From Candidatus Zixiibacteriota bacterium (GTDB lineage Bacteria; Zixibacteria; MSB-5A5; GN15; FEB-12): a DNA stretch of 64,000 bases. Positions 25,775 to 34,861 of the stretch are shown piece after piece. The notes under the pieces are model-generated. The model did not search any database, was not told the origin of the DNA, and was given only the letters and a program-made list of their open reading frames with translations. Every line of letters begins with the position of its first letter. Positions within the stretch are counted from its first letter, which is position 1. Location: positions 381,261 to 445,260 of the forward strand of contig CP070674.1 in assembly GCA_020351995.1 (NCBI GenBank), in the 5' to 3' direction. The translations under genes and the position numbers were made by a program.

Positions 25775-27427
25775 TTGAGATTATTACGTCCCCTGAGGAT
25801 ACCCATCGCCTTTGTAATCACCCTCACTCTGTTCGGTGCGGTTTTCGGCTCTGATATGGATTCCAGGCAAACCGATCCGGCATCCGGCATCCAGGTCGAG
25901 GGTGTCCAGATAGACTCGGTGGTAATCGAGAACCGCAATATCTATGACACCGGCAACGACGCCTACGACAAGTTTATCTTCAAGCTGGCGAACAAATTAC
26001 ACATCAAGACACGTGCCTATACCGTACGGCGCGAACTGCTCCTCAGAAAAGGCGATCTGTTTTCGCGTGACCTTGCCGAGGAGTCGTCGCGAAATATCAG
26101 ACAGAACCTGAAGGTATATGACGCCTGGATCGAGACGGAAATGCTGTCAAACGGCAACCTTCTAATGAAGGTCATCACCGTAGATGAGTGGAGTTTGACC
26201 GGCGGCATCAATTATACTCGTGAGGGGAACGAGACGAGGTTTAAGATAGGAGCCGAGGAAGAGAATTTCCTGGGTCATAATCAGTATCTCTCATTCTATT
26301 ATTATGCGCAGTCGGACGATGACAACTTCATCGAAACGAGGTTTTTGGAAAAAAGACTCCTTGGCAGGCGCTATCGCTTGAGGCTGGACTATGTTAATGA
26401 TCCACTAAACACAACTCGCAGAATCGCTCTCAGTCGACCCTTTTATGATCTCGGACAGAAATACTCGTTCGCCGTGGACGTAAGACAGTTAAGTGGCAGA
26501 CGCGACATATATGACGACGGCCTGAGAATAGGGGAATCGTTTTTCGACGGCGACGTTGTGGAAAGCGATGTCCTGTACAGGTGGGGCCGATATGACCGGA
26601 AAATAACCCTGGAATTCTCGCATGTCTATCGTTACGAACACAGCTTCGACAAGAGAATCCTGATGCTTGATGATATCGATACCGCTCTGGCACTGGCCAC
26701 TTTCCCCGACGATTCTCTTTATCATAAAACCGGCGTCGGGGTCAGCTTCGCGGACTTCAGTTATGTTAAGCTGAACAATATCGATGGATTTCATTACACG
26801 GAAGACTATATTCTGGGTTATTTTGTAGGAGTTGGATACGCCCGAACCTTCCCTTCCAACTTCAAAGGATACCACTTTGACATCGCCGGTGCATCCGTTG
26901 GCCGATACTGGTCAAACGGCTCGAATCTGGCCAGGCTGGATTACGGGCACACAGTCTGGTTCAAAGGAAGCGAGATGCTCCGCCATTTTACGACTCTCCG
27001 GGCGAAGTACTATCACAGGGCATCGGATAGAATCACGTTTGCCTTCCAAAGCACCTACACTTCCGACTGGAACCGGGAGGGACGTGACAATCTTGTGATC
27101 GGTGGTACCAGCGGATTACGAGGGTACGACAAGTTCTTCCGAACCGGTAACAGACGAATCGTTTTTAACGCTGAAGCACGTATATTCACGGATCTGGAAC
27201 TTCTCTCGGCGTTGTTCGGTGCGGCTGCTTTTGTGGACTGGGGCAACGCATGGAAGTCTGACGAATCGCTGACCTTCAGTGATTTCTACGCCGCGGGTGG
27301 GGTTGGCCTGCGAATCGGCTTTGAAAAAACGACCAAGAATGTTGTGAGAATCGACCTGGCATACTCGGAATCTTCCGGGTGGGAATTGTCCATCGGCACC
27401 TACCAGTACTTCGCCGCGGCACGCTGA
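25775..27427 (+). CDS. BamA/TamA-family outer-membrane protein
   Basis: About 550 residues. A signal-like N terminus (hydrophobic up to 'LTLFGAVFGSD') is followed by a POTRA-like region (about 40-145, 'LLLRKGDLFSRDLAEESSRN' then 'ITVDEWSLTGGINYTREG'). The rest is a 16-strand-type surface antigen barrel with the lid motif 'GGTSGLRGYDKFF', a variant of the VRGF/Y loop of BamA. One POTRA only, so it is shorter than BamA and is more likely an accessory translocation or assembly factor. No ATG precedes the signal sequence. TTG at 25775 has GGAG 6 bases upstream; TTG at 25763 is the alternative. Transcribed divergently from pilB. Confidence 0.8.
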   Translation: MRLLRPLRIPIAFVITLTLFGAVFGSDMDSRQTDPASGIQVEGVQIDSVVIENRNIYDTGNDAYDKFIFKLANKLHIKTRAYTVRRELLLRKGDLFSRDLAEESSRNIRQNLKVYDAWIETEMLSNGNLLMKVITVDEWSLTGGINYTREGNETRFKIGAEEENFLGHNQYLSFYYYAQSDDDNFIETRFLEKRLLGRRYRLRLDYVNDPLNTTRRIALSRPFYDLGQKYSFAVDVRQLSGRRDIYDDGLRIGESFFDGDVVESDVLYRWGRYDRKITLEFSHVYRYEHSFDKRILMLDDIDTALALATFPDDSLYHKTGVGVSFADFSYVKLNNIDGFHYTEDYILGYFVGVGYARTFPSNFKGYHFDIAGASVGRYWSNGSNLARLDYGHTVWFKGSEMLRHFTTLRAKYYHRASDRITFAFQSTYTSDWNREGRDNLVIGGTSGLRGYDKFFRTGNRRIVFNAEARIFTDLELLSALFGAAAFVDWGNAWKSDESLTFSDFYAAGGVGLRIGFEKTTKNVVRIDLAYSESSGWELSIGTYQYFAAAR

Positions 27428-27595
27428 AGCGGCAATAAGGACTGAATCTATCCGCTTGCGGGTATTGAAGACAAATGAGTCTTAGTTTTTTGTTGACACT
27501 TTTCCCCGTATCCGATATCAATTAAATTGTTTAGAGCAACTAGCTGAATGTGGCTGACAGGGATGAGTTAGTCCATTCGTGAGAGAGGGGGATTG

Positions 27596-27808
27596 ATGAC
27601 TGGCGGTTTCGAACCGAAGTTTTTGATCTGCACGGAATGCAACGAGGAATTTGTCTTCACTGTCGCTGCACAGGAATACTTCGCTGAAAGAGGCTACACC
27701 GAAGACCCCAAGCGCTGTAAGACCTGTCATACCAAGTATAAGAAGGCACTCCGAGACCAAAAACATAATCATGTTATCGATCACCCACAGTACGAGTTCC
27801 CCGAATAA
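27596..27808 (+). CDS. Small zinc-ribbon protein
   Basis: A 70-residue cytoplasmic protein with two CxxC knuckles, 'LICTECNEEFVF' and 'RCKTCHTKYKKA', separated by 'AAQEYFAERGYTEDPK'. This is a widespread 'probable zinc-ribbon' domain seen in many environmental bacteria. GAGAGGGGG lies 4 bases before the ATG and fixes the start. It probably binds one zinc ion; the biological role of the family is unknown. It is a one-gene unit ending at a strong terminator. Confidence 0.85.
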   Translation: MTGGFEPKFLICTECNEEFVFTVAAQEYFAERGYTEDPKRCKTCHTKYKKALRDQKHNHVIDHPQYEFPE

Positions 27809-27809
27809 A

Positions 27810-27836
27810 AAAACCCCGATCATGTAAACCGGGGTT
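27810..27836. terminator. Bidirectional terminator
   Basis: AAACCCCG / CGGGGTTT, an 8-bp stem (27810-27817 and 27829-27836) with an 11-base loop. The flanking A-run (27806-27812) serves the minus-strand M6 peptidase gene, while T's serve the zinc-ribbon gene. Confidence 0.8.
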
Positions 27837-27881
27837 TGGCCGCGTAGGGGAGTACTGCGGACTGACAAAACGTTTTCCTTA

Positions 27882-29639
27882 TTATCGTACTAAAACCATC
27901 TTTTTAACCTTCTTTTGCCCGTTGACATTAACCTGGTACAGGTAAATTCCCGAAGCCACTGTGTTGCCGCTACTGTTCGTGCCGTCCCAGACCGTCTCGG
28001 TGACACCAGCGTCTACCGTGCCTTCGAATAGTGTTCTCACGCGGTAACCCAGCATATTGATAATATTCACCGACGCGAATCCCGGCTCCGGCGAGTAAAA
28101 GGAAATCGTAGTGGCCGGGTTAAAAGGATTGGGGTAGTTCTGTAGCAGGGTCAATCTATCCGGAAGAACATCTTCGCCAATAATACCGCCCGGCTCACCG
28201 TCGATGCTTCCGGCCAGCGCAACTCTGAAATCGGCATACATCAGCGGTGCCGGCGACGAGATGTTCTCTATTGCCACCAGTGACGGACCCAGGGTATAGC
28301 TGTCGGAAGTGGTGGGTGAGTTGGTGTTAAAGGCATCATTGCCGATCGGCAAGATGTCGCCGGCGTCACCCCCATCAACGGCTAGCTCGAGTTCAAACAA
28401 ACCGTCACTCTGCTCCAGGGCTACCAGGTAATGACTGGACGGGTTGAGTCCGGGATACCATTCATGGTCGTTTGAAGTCATGTCCTCGTCGATATGCCAG
28501 ACGAACAATCCTGAGGCCGGGATATAGGTGTCGTAACCGGATTTCTGGCGGTTCTCCACCAGAAAATATTCATCGCCCAACCTTCCAGCCGTCCAGACTC
28601 GGAATATATCACCACCATCTTTGACGTCTTCGATCGCCTGCTGGTTGGTGTTGGTCGATACGACTATTGATCGACCGAATCCCAGTTTGATGCGACTCCA
28701 TGCCGATGGGAGCGATGGCATACCCCCGTCTCCATGCGGACCCAGCCAGCTTCCGTAAGCCATGACACCCCAGGCGCCGATACCGTTCGAACTATAGTCG
28801 GTGTCATAAAGATCCGGGACGCCGAAGGCGTGACCGAGTTCGTGCACAAAGACGCCGATGGTCATATCGCCCGGCGAGTGAAGATATTCAGGTTGTATCG
28901 TGAATCTCGACACATAGACACCGTCATTGGTAGCCTGGGGATAGATGTTCCACTGGTGAGACCACATGTCGTCATCGGAACCGGTTACTTCCGCGCCCTG
29001 ACCGGCGTGAATAACCATCAGCACATCGACGAAATCATTGTTGTTGTTGTCGTACGCGGAGAAATCGATCACCGGGTCAATCAGGGACACAAGATCTTCA
29101 ACCAGTCCTTGAGAGTTTCGAGGGTAACTGTCCGGGTTAACGCCGCTTTCGCCGTTGACATAATAGGAATACGTCTGGGGTGCCATCCGCCATCCCTGAG
29201 ATGAGGGAAGATTTACGGTGACGATATCGAGCTGGCCAAAGGAGGCGTCGCGGTAGTAATGCCTGACGCTGATGTTGGAAGCATCAAAAAGCATGTTGTC
29301 AAAGTAGCTTGCTGATGTCGCTGCCGGTTCATCCGTGAATTGAACGAGAATAGCCAGGACATTAAATTCTCCACTCACCGCCGTAACACCGGTTGCTGGA
29401 GACTTGGAGACTCCAAGCTCATCTTCGAAGACGTTAGTGCCGGAGTTGATGCCGGCGCCGCGCAAGTCGTTCATGTTCTTCATGAAAAATGGTCGAGCTG
29501 CCTTGCCGGCGGCGGTTTGCTCGAGAAGCCTCGGATGTGGCGGTGCCGCTTCAGCGGTAAGTGCCATAATTAACACGGAAATAAGGACCAGCAGCAGCAT
29601 GAGTCTGGTCTTGAAGTCGGTTGTAGATACTGATGCCAT
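27882..29639 (-). CDS. Secreted M6-family metallopeptidase with C-terminal sorting (FlgD/Por-type) domain
   Basis: Zinc peptidase of the immune-inhibitor-A (M6) type. The signal peptide is about 1-32, and the zinc motif HELGH at 266-270 extends to 'HAFGVPDLYD', the M6 pattern. The last 95 residues start with 'LLQNYPNPFNPATTISFYSP' and end 'KKMVLVR', the FlgD-like Ig / type IX sorting domain frequent in FCB bacteria. Export to the cell surface or medium is therefore expected. AAGGGGG precedes the ATG. It is the last gene of a three-gene minus-strand operon with an outer-membrane barrel (17 bases upstream) and a large lipoprotein-like protein. A sorting machinery is not in the window. Confidence 0.9.
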   Translation of the reverse strand: MASVSTTDFKTRLMLLLVLISVLIMALTAEAAPPHPRLLEQTAAGKAARPFFMKNMNDLRGAGINSGTNVFEDELGVSKSPATGVTAVSGEFNVLAILVQFTDEPAATSASYFDNMLFDASNISVRHYYRDASFGQLDIVTVNLPSSQGWRMAPQTYSYYVNGESGVNPDSYPRNSQGLVEDLVSLIDPVIDFSAYDNNNNDFVDVLMVIHAGQGAEVTGSDDDMWSHQWNIYPQATNDGVYVSRFTIQPEYLHSPGDMTIGVFVHELGHAFGVPDLYDTDYSSNGIGAWGVMAYGSWLGPHGDGGMPSLPSAWSRIKLGFGRSIVVSTNTNQQAIEDVKDGGDIFRVWTAGRLGDEYFLVENRQKSGYDTYIPASGLFVWHIDEDMTSNDHEWYPGLNPSSHYLVALEQSDGLFELELAVDGGDAGDILPIGNDAFNTNSPTTSDSYTLGPSLVAIENISSPAPLMYADFRVALAGSIDGEPGGIIGEDVLPDRLTLLQNYPNPFNPATTISFYSPEPGFASVNIINMLGYRVRTLFEGTVDAGVTETVWDGTNSSGNTVASGIYLYQVNVNGQKKVKKMVLVR

Positions 29640-29655
29640 GCTGGCCCCCTTAATC

Positions 29656-30945
29656 TTAGAAGTAAAATCCTGTGGTAACGGCGAGGTTCAGGCCCTTCGA
29701 AGAGTAGCCCGGGAACGTCATTCCGGTTACCATGGCATAGTCTAAATAGAAATACGAAACGTGGAAGCCGGATCCGAAAGAAAAAGCTGCGTTTCGATTG
29801 CCACCCACCGAGTATCCACCGCGGAGAGGAAGGATCCCGATTGGCCACCACTCCACACCCATTGAAAGCCGCGGTTTTGACGACACGCCGGCGGCGCGCT
29901 CGAGGCCCTGCTCCCAGTCGATGGCCCACAGCAAATTCCCGGAAGTGTTGGCCACACCCACGTTGAGGAGCGAGGGGAGACTCGTTTTGAAGTCGTCTAT
30001 CTCGACGGTATAGTCGTCGGTGACGATGTAGTCATCGTCCATATTATCGACGGTCATGGTGTCGAAGCTGAAAATGAAGCCGTGCTCCTCGGTATCATTG
30101 TTCCAGGTGATCGAGCTGAGAACGTTTCGCACTCTGGCCCCGACCAGGTAGTGGTCGTTGAGTTTAAGGGCCGCGCCCAGGTCGAGGGCATAGCCGGTTC
30201 CCCCGGTTGCGGTACGGGCGACCAGGCATCCTTCACCGGTAAATCCCGTTGCGAAGGTTGCCGCCAGGCCTTCGAGTTCGACCACCTGCTCGACCGCGAA
30301 GCCACGCAGATACTTAGCCGTAAAACCGACTGATAGTTCTCGGCTGCCCATTCGATAGATCGAACGGCCGAACGACAGATAGCCGGCCGCATAGGCGACA
30401 GCCTCCGAGTAACAGCCAGTAATTTCCACGGTGTCACCGAAGGTGTTCCCGTCGAGCACCAACTCGACGAGATCCCGGTTGAGGTTGATATCTGCTACTC
30501 CGTGTCCGGTAACTCCAAACACGAAGGAACCAAGTGATACCGACAGGGCTGAGGCCTCGGCATCGGCATCCACTTTGAGGCCGTCCGGCGATATCTTATC
30601 GAGAATGTCTTCCTTGTCTTCATCGGTAAGAAAAGCCCCGGTGTACTTGTTGTAGTCACCAAGCGTGAACGAGTTGTTCGATATATCGGCGCCCACGCCG
30701 GCCACTTCGACGCCTCTGACGCGGAACTCCCCGAAGCCGAGATTGGCAGGGTTGTAACGAGCCGCGTCCACACCCTTGGCCAGTGAAATCGCCGCCGAAC
30801 CCATAGCGACGCTTCTGGCCGAAGAAATCCCTTGCGCGAGGGCGGAGGGTAGCGCGGCCAGACTGATCAGCAAAACCACGATAGTCACCGTCAATGAGCA
30901 CCGGGAGTGCTGTTCTTGCAGTACTTTTTTGTCCAGGCTATTCAT
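29656..30945 (-). CDS. Outer-membrane beta-barrel protein (PorV/FadL-like)
   Basis: A 429-residue protein with a signal peptide ending at 'LPSALA' (about 38). It then shows 'GMSxAA..' style sequence: 'SARSVAMGSAAISLAKGVDA' followed by 'ARYNPANLGFGEFRVRGVEV'. This 'gain of NPA' start is typical of PorV/FadL-type barrels, in which the plug-proximal NPA motif follows the signal. The C terminus ends in aromatic residues ('AVTTGFYF'), as barrel proteins do. An AAGGAGG site lies 6 bases before the ATG. It sits 11 bases after the preceding gene's stop in the same operon, and may serve in surface export of the M6 peptidase; that link is inference. Confidence 0.75.
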   Translation of the reverse strand: MNSLDKKVLQEQHSRCSLTVTIVVLLISLAALPSALAQGISSARSVAMGSAAISLAKGVDAARYNPANLGFGEFRVRGVEVAGVGADISNNSFTLGDYNKYTGAFLTDEDKEDILDKISPDGLKVDADAEASALSVSLGSFVFGVTGHGVADINLNRDLVELVLDGNTFGDTVEITGCYSEAVAYAAGYLSFGRSIYRMGSRELSVGFTAKYLRGFAVEQVVELEGLAATFATGFTGEGCLVARTATGGTGYALDLGAALKLNDHYLVGARVRNVLSSITWNNDTEEHGFIFSFDTMTVDNMDDDYIVTDDYTVEIDDFKTSLPSLLNVGVANTSGNLLWAIDWEQGLERAAGVSSKPRLSMGVEWWPIGILPLRGGYSVGGNRNAAFSFGSGFHVSYFYLDYAMVTGMTFPGYSSKGLNLAVTTGFYF

Positions 30946-30956
30946 GACGGCCTCCT

Positions 30957-33035
30957 TTAGAAGTCACCATCAAAGCGGTATACCACCTCAAGGCGACCGC
31001 TGATGGTTACGTAATCATTTTCGGTCAATTTCACGCCGGCTGTATCCGACGCGTTCAGAAATAGTTGTGGCCGGAAAAAGAGCGTGTCGTTTTTGAGTAT
31101 CTGAACATCTTCGTTGTCAAGATATACTTCGCCTGAGCTTACCGCGGCGCTGATGGCTATCCCTGTTGCCAGTGAGACGGGTGCCGGGTCCGCCCGGAGC
31201 GTATCGATTTGAAGCAGGGGGGAAGTGAAGAGCGAAGCGGTATCATTGCTCACCGAAATCACGGCCCTTAAGCCCAGCGGAAGATGATTGGTCACGGTAT
31301 ATATGAAACGGGCGTCGATGACATGATCAGTTATGGCATCTATATCATCCTGCTCAATTGCTTCTGACTCAATATCCAGATCGGTTACTTCGGCGTTGTT
31401 GATCTTTATCTCCAGCGGGGCGTAGAAGTGAACGCGGGCGAAGACAAAGTCACCTGGAGATATTGTGCCATGATAAAGCCCGTCGCCAAACTGCACCGAC
31501 CCCGCGACATCGATACCCGTTGGCAGAGGTGTGAGAAAATCAGCTATATCGTTGTTGGAGATTGCCGTGATCAGGGAAGGCTGGTCTCCGCATGGTTCGA
31601 TATCCCCGGAGATACTGATTTGCTTTCCGTTATCACCGGTGATGGTGATGTCCAGAAATCCCGGGAAATCAACGGCATTGTCAATCTCGACCGTGAGAAT
31701 CGCTGTTAGTAGTGAGATATTGTCAAATCCTTCCGGTATATCGAGCGACTCATGGATGCCGTCAAACTGTACCAGGCTGTTGCCCATCACACCGGTTACC
31801 TGACTGAAGGTCAGATTGGTCAGTTGGGCATCAACCTCCATGTAATCGGTGTCATCAATTGTTATCTGAGCGCCACCGGAGCCCGGTATCTGTGCCGTTA
31901 CGTTCACGACGATTGAGTCATTATCTGATATCAGTGTGTAACCGGCCAGGTCGGCGTTGATGGGCGCTGTCTCGCCGCTTGCCAGCGTCCTTGTGAATGT
32001 CAGGGAATCCCCGCCGAGACATAAGCCGGGGATCGAGATGGCAAGCTGGGCCGACAGCGGTGTGTTATTGACTACAACCAGGCTAATATCACCGGTCTCT
32101 AATTGTGCGGAGTCAAGGCTCTCCGATTGATCCAGGTCCAGCCCCACTTTTTCCGAGAAGCATATGTCGTTCAGGGCAGGTATGGCGGCCTGGGCCGAGA
32201 CTACTTTAACAGGGTCCACGAATGAGGCATCGATGCTTACCTGCTTGCCGTTCGGGTCAACCCGTACTTCGCTGCCAACGTCGGTATGACCAACCACGCT
32301 AAACCGAAGATCGTTGCTAATCGTCTCACCGTCTAGCACAAGCACTACCGTGTCAATGTCTCCATCGTCCCACGGTGTATCGAGACTGTCATACTCGATG
32401 GTACTACCGTCGGAATTGTCCAGTACGCGAACAACTACGTCGTAAAGCGTAAAGCCTAACTGGTTGTGCACGATCATCTCGAAGCCACCAGTACCGATCT
32501 GAGCCCAGGTAAAGGTTTCCATCTGGTGGTTGGCGGCCGCCTCGAGTTCGGTATTAGCCGGGATTATCACGGTGTCGAATCCGGGAACAACCGGGAATCC
32601 GGCGATGAGATCGTCAACACTGATGACCTTGGTTACTGGTGCTGGTGCCTGCATCTCCAGCGGGGCGAGAACTTCCGACAGCAGGTAAGAAAGATTGCCG
32701 ACCGAGAAGTCGGCATCATTGATCTGCACTGTGTCGAGATCCTCCGATACCGCAAAGGCTACATCCCCGGAGGTATCGATGATTATTTCATCTTGGTCGA
32801 TTGCCCTGACCAGTTCTTCCATATCGTAGGTCCGATTGATGACCGGAACGATGAACGTTGTATTCCATTCCGGTGCCTCTGGTTTCTTGACCGTGCACTG
32901 GGTCAGGGTCAGAAAGATCAGTACTACCGCGGCGGCCAAAAGCAAGCGGCTCACAAGCTTGAAAAGACCGGATTGCCAGAAATTTACAGGCTCCTCGGTC
33001 GGTTTCCGTCTTCTCTTTGAGCGTCTCTTATCCAT
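30957..33035 (-). CDS. Large membrane-anchored beta-rich surface protein, unknown function
   Basis: No family was recognised. The 692-residue protein starts with a strongly basic stretch ('MDKRRSKRRRKP'), then one hydrophobic segment (about 27-46) ending 'LTLTQCTVKK', a possible lipobox (TQC) after an unusually long basic region. The rest has repeated beta-type sequence with many Asp, Ile, Val and Ser. Blocks resemble each other ('ISGDIEPCGDQ', 'VTDLDIESEAIEQDDI'), as in tandem Ig-like domains. GAGGG precedes the start. It is the first gene of the operon with the outer-membrane barrel and the M6 peptidase. It could be a surface-exposed partner or substrate. Confidence 0.65.
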   Translation of the reverse strand: MDKRRSKRRRKPTEEPVNFWQSGLFKLVSRLLLAAAVVLIFLTLTQCTVKKPEAPEWNTTFIVPVINRTYDMEELVRAIDQDEIIIDTSGDVAFAVSEDLDTVQINDADFSVGNLSYLLSEVLAPLEMQAPAPVTKVISVDDLIAGFPVVPGFDTVIIPANTELEAAANHQMETFTWAQIGTGGFEMIVHNQLGFTLYDVVVRVLDNSDGSTIEYDSLDTPWDDGDIDTVVLVLDGETISNDLRFSVVGHTDVGSEVRVDPNGKQVSIDASFVDPVKVVSAQAAIPALNDICFSEKVGLDLDQSESLDSAQLETGDISLVVVNNTPLSAQLAISIPGLCLGGDSLTFTRTLASGETAPINADLAGYTLISDNDSIVVNVTAQIPGSGGAQITIDDTDYMEVDAQLTNLTFSQVTGVMGNSLVQFDGIHESLDIPEGFDNISLLTAILTVEIDNAVDFPGFLDITITGDNGKQISISGDIEPCGDQPSLITAISNNDIADFLTPLPTGIDVAGSVQFGDGLYHGTISPGDFVFARVHFYAPLEIKINNAEVTDLDIESEAIEQDDIDAITDHVIDARFIYTVTNHLPLGLRAVISVSNDTASLFTSPLLQIDTLRADPAPVSLATGIAISAAVSSGEVYLDNEDVQILKNDTLFFRPQLFLNASDTAGVKLTENDYVTISGRLEVVYRFDGDF

Positions 33036-33265
33036 GGTACCCTCGTAGGTTGACTGTTTCTATTTGCCCACCCACGGTAAGTGCAAAGCCAGTGCCGCAC
33101 TTGTCGCCTCGCCATAAATGGTTATTGGCCAATATATTAGACCACACGCTGTACCCGGCACCCCGAGGCGAAATGGGGCAAAACGCAAGACTGTGTGTGG
33201 GGGCAGTCCTATATTTGTTTTTCGGAATTTTTCGGCGTATATTGAGGCTTCGGGAGGATGATTAA

Positions 33266-34219
33266 ATGGGCATGAACAAATACGACCGGATGCTCCATAT
33301 TTTGAACTTGCTCCGGACCAGAAGAAATCTTAACGCTCAAAAGCTGGCCGACGAATGTGGGGTGACGGAGCGCTCAATTTACCGCGACATAATTTCGCTG
33401 TCAGAGATGAACGTACCAATCTACTACGACAAAGGCTATAAGCTGGCTTCTGACAATTTCCTGCCGCCGCTCAATTTCACGTTTGAAGAATATCAGCTTT
33501 TGAAACTGGCCCTAAAATCGTCCCCGCTGATCAGAACATCAACCTACGAGAACATTTTCAGAAGCGTCAAAGCCAAGATCGAGAGCTGTCTGTCGGAACA
33601 GGTGAGACACGAAAAGAAACTAACCCCCGAAACGACACACATCGAGAATCCGCTGCCCGGTGAGCGCGAAAAGGGGGAGAGATTTTACGATACTATTGAA
33701 AGCGCAATCAGCACCTGCAATCGGATAAGAGTCGACTACGAATCTATTACCTCCGGCCCTACCCGGCGGGATGTCGATCCCTATTTCATTATCTTTCGTG
33801 GTCGAGCTTTCTACTTCGTTGGTTACTGCCATCTTCGACAGGAGTACCGAACTTTTCGCGTCGATCGTGTCACCAATATAGAAATCCTTCCGCAGACTTT
33901 TCTGAGGGACAGTAACATCCGCCCGGAAACCTACTTCGAGGGGAGCTGGAGCGTCTTCTCGGGTGAGCCGGTCGATATCGAGATCATCTTCACGGGAACA
34001 GCCGCCAGGGTGGTCTCAACATCGAATCATCATCCTGACGAAAAAATAGAGGTCCTTGGTAATGGGGCTGTGAGATATTCTGTTACCACCCGGGGAGTAG
34101 AGGAGATCCGTCGCTGGATTCTCGGCTTCGGCCAGGAAGCCGAAGTCGTGGCGCCACTCGGGTTACGTGATGACCTTACCCGGATCAGCCGCAAGCTAAC
34201 TGAGCGTTATGAAAAATAG
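33266..34219 (+). CDS. WYL-domain transcriptional regulator
   Basis: A DeoR-type helix-turn-helix is at the N terminus (residues about 8-60, 'LNAQKLADECGVTERSIYRD'). The WYL ligand-binding domain spans about 140-220, with 'RRDVDPYFIIFRGRAFYFVG' and 'FRVDRVTNI', and a C-terminal WCX-like domain follows. WYL proteins sense nucleic acid or nucleotide ligands in several cases. Length is 317 residues. GGAGGATG lies before the ATG. It is transcribed divergently from the surface-protein operon (230-bp gap), which it may regulate, and is followed 39 bases later by the QueT-like gene. Confidence 0.92.
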   Translation: MGMNKYDRMLHILNLLRTRRNLNAQKLADECGVTERSIYRDIISLSEMNVPIYYDKGYKLASDNFLPPLNFTFEEYQLLKLALKSSPLIRTSTYENIFRSVKAKIESCLSEQVRHEKKLTPETTHIENPLPGEREKGERFYDTIESAISTCNRIRVDYESITSGPTRRDVDPYFIIFRGRAFYFVGYCHLRQEYRTFRVDRVTNIEILPQTFLRDSNIRPETYFEGSWSVFSGEPVDIEIIFTGTAARVVSTSNHHPDEKIEVLGNGAVRYSVTTRGVEEIRRWILGFGQEAEVVAPLGLRDDLTRISRKLTERYEK

Positions 34220-34258
34220 TCATTGACATTTTCATCCAAATTCCGTTTTTGAATTCTA

Positions 34259-34747
34259 ATGAACAGCAGGCGAATCAGATTCATATCGACATCGGGGCTC
34301 ATCGCTGCCGTTTATACACTGCTGGCCCTCGTGTTTATGCCGATTTCATTCGGTGTTTACCAGGTTCGAGTTGCGGAAGCTCTGACAGTGTTGCCTTTTC
34401 TAACCGGCGCTGCCGTGCCCGGTTTGTATGTGGGTTGCGTGCTAGCCAATGTAATCGGCGGTATGGGCTGGCTGGATATTGTAATCGGACCGCTCCTCAC
34501 CCTGGCTGCCGCGATAGCTACCCGGACCATTCGAATCCAGTTCGGGGATACCCGCAAGGGAATGTTATTGGCACCACTTCCACCGGTGATCATTAATGCT
34601 TTTGGCGTTTCAATTTATCTGGGTCCCTTACTCGGCTTCGGTTACTGGTTCTGCGTTCAGTGGATCGGCCTCGGGCAGATTGTCGCCTGTTATGTTATTG
34701 GGCTGCCGTTGCTTATTTTGCTTCGTAAACGAGGCATTTTCGTTTGA
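34259..34747 (+). CDS. queT: QueT-family transporter (queuosine-precursor ECF S-component)
   Basis: A 162-residue membrane protein with about five hydrophobic segments. The signature 'MPISFGVYQVRVAEALTVLP' and 'GLYVGCVLANVIGG' match the QueT family, the substrate-binding subunit proposed to import queuosine precursors with an ECF energising module. No preQ1 riboswitch is visible in the 39 bases upstream. A TTGACA at 34223-34228 could be a -35 box for a short leader. ECF module genes are not in the window. Confidence 0.85.
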   Translation: MNSRRIRFISTSGLIAAVYTLLALVFMPISFGVYQVRVAEALTVLPFLTGAAVPGLYVGCVLANVIGGMGWLDIVIGPLLTLAAAIATRTIRIQFGDTRKGMLLAPLPPVIINAFGVSIYLGPLLGFGYWFCVQWIGLGQIVACYVIGLPLLILLRKRGIFV

Positions 34748-34861
34748 CTTTCCTGTCTGCTTAACTTAAAATATCGAGATAATTTCGCCTGAAGTGTCGA
34801 TTATCGGGCGGGCGATAACTTTTAGCCGGAACATGATTTACAACCAGATTGGGGATATTAT

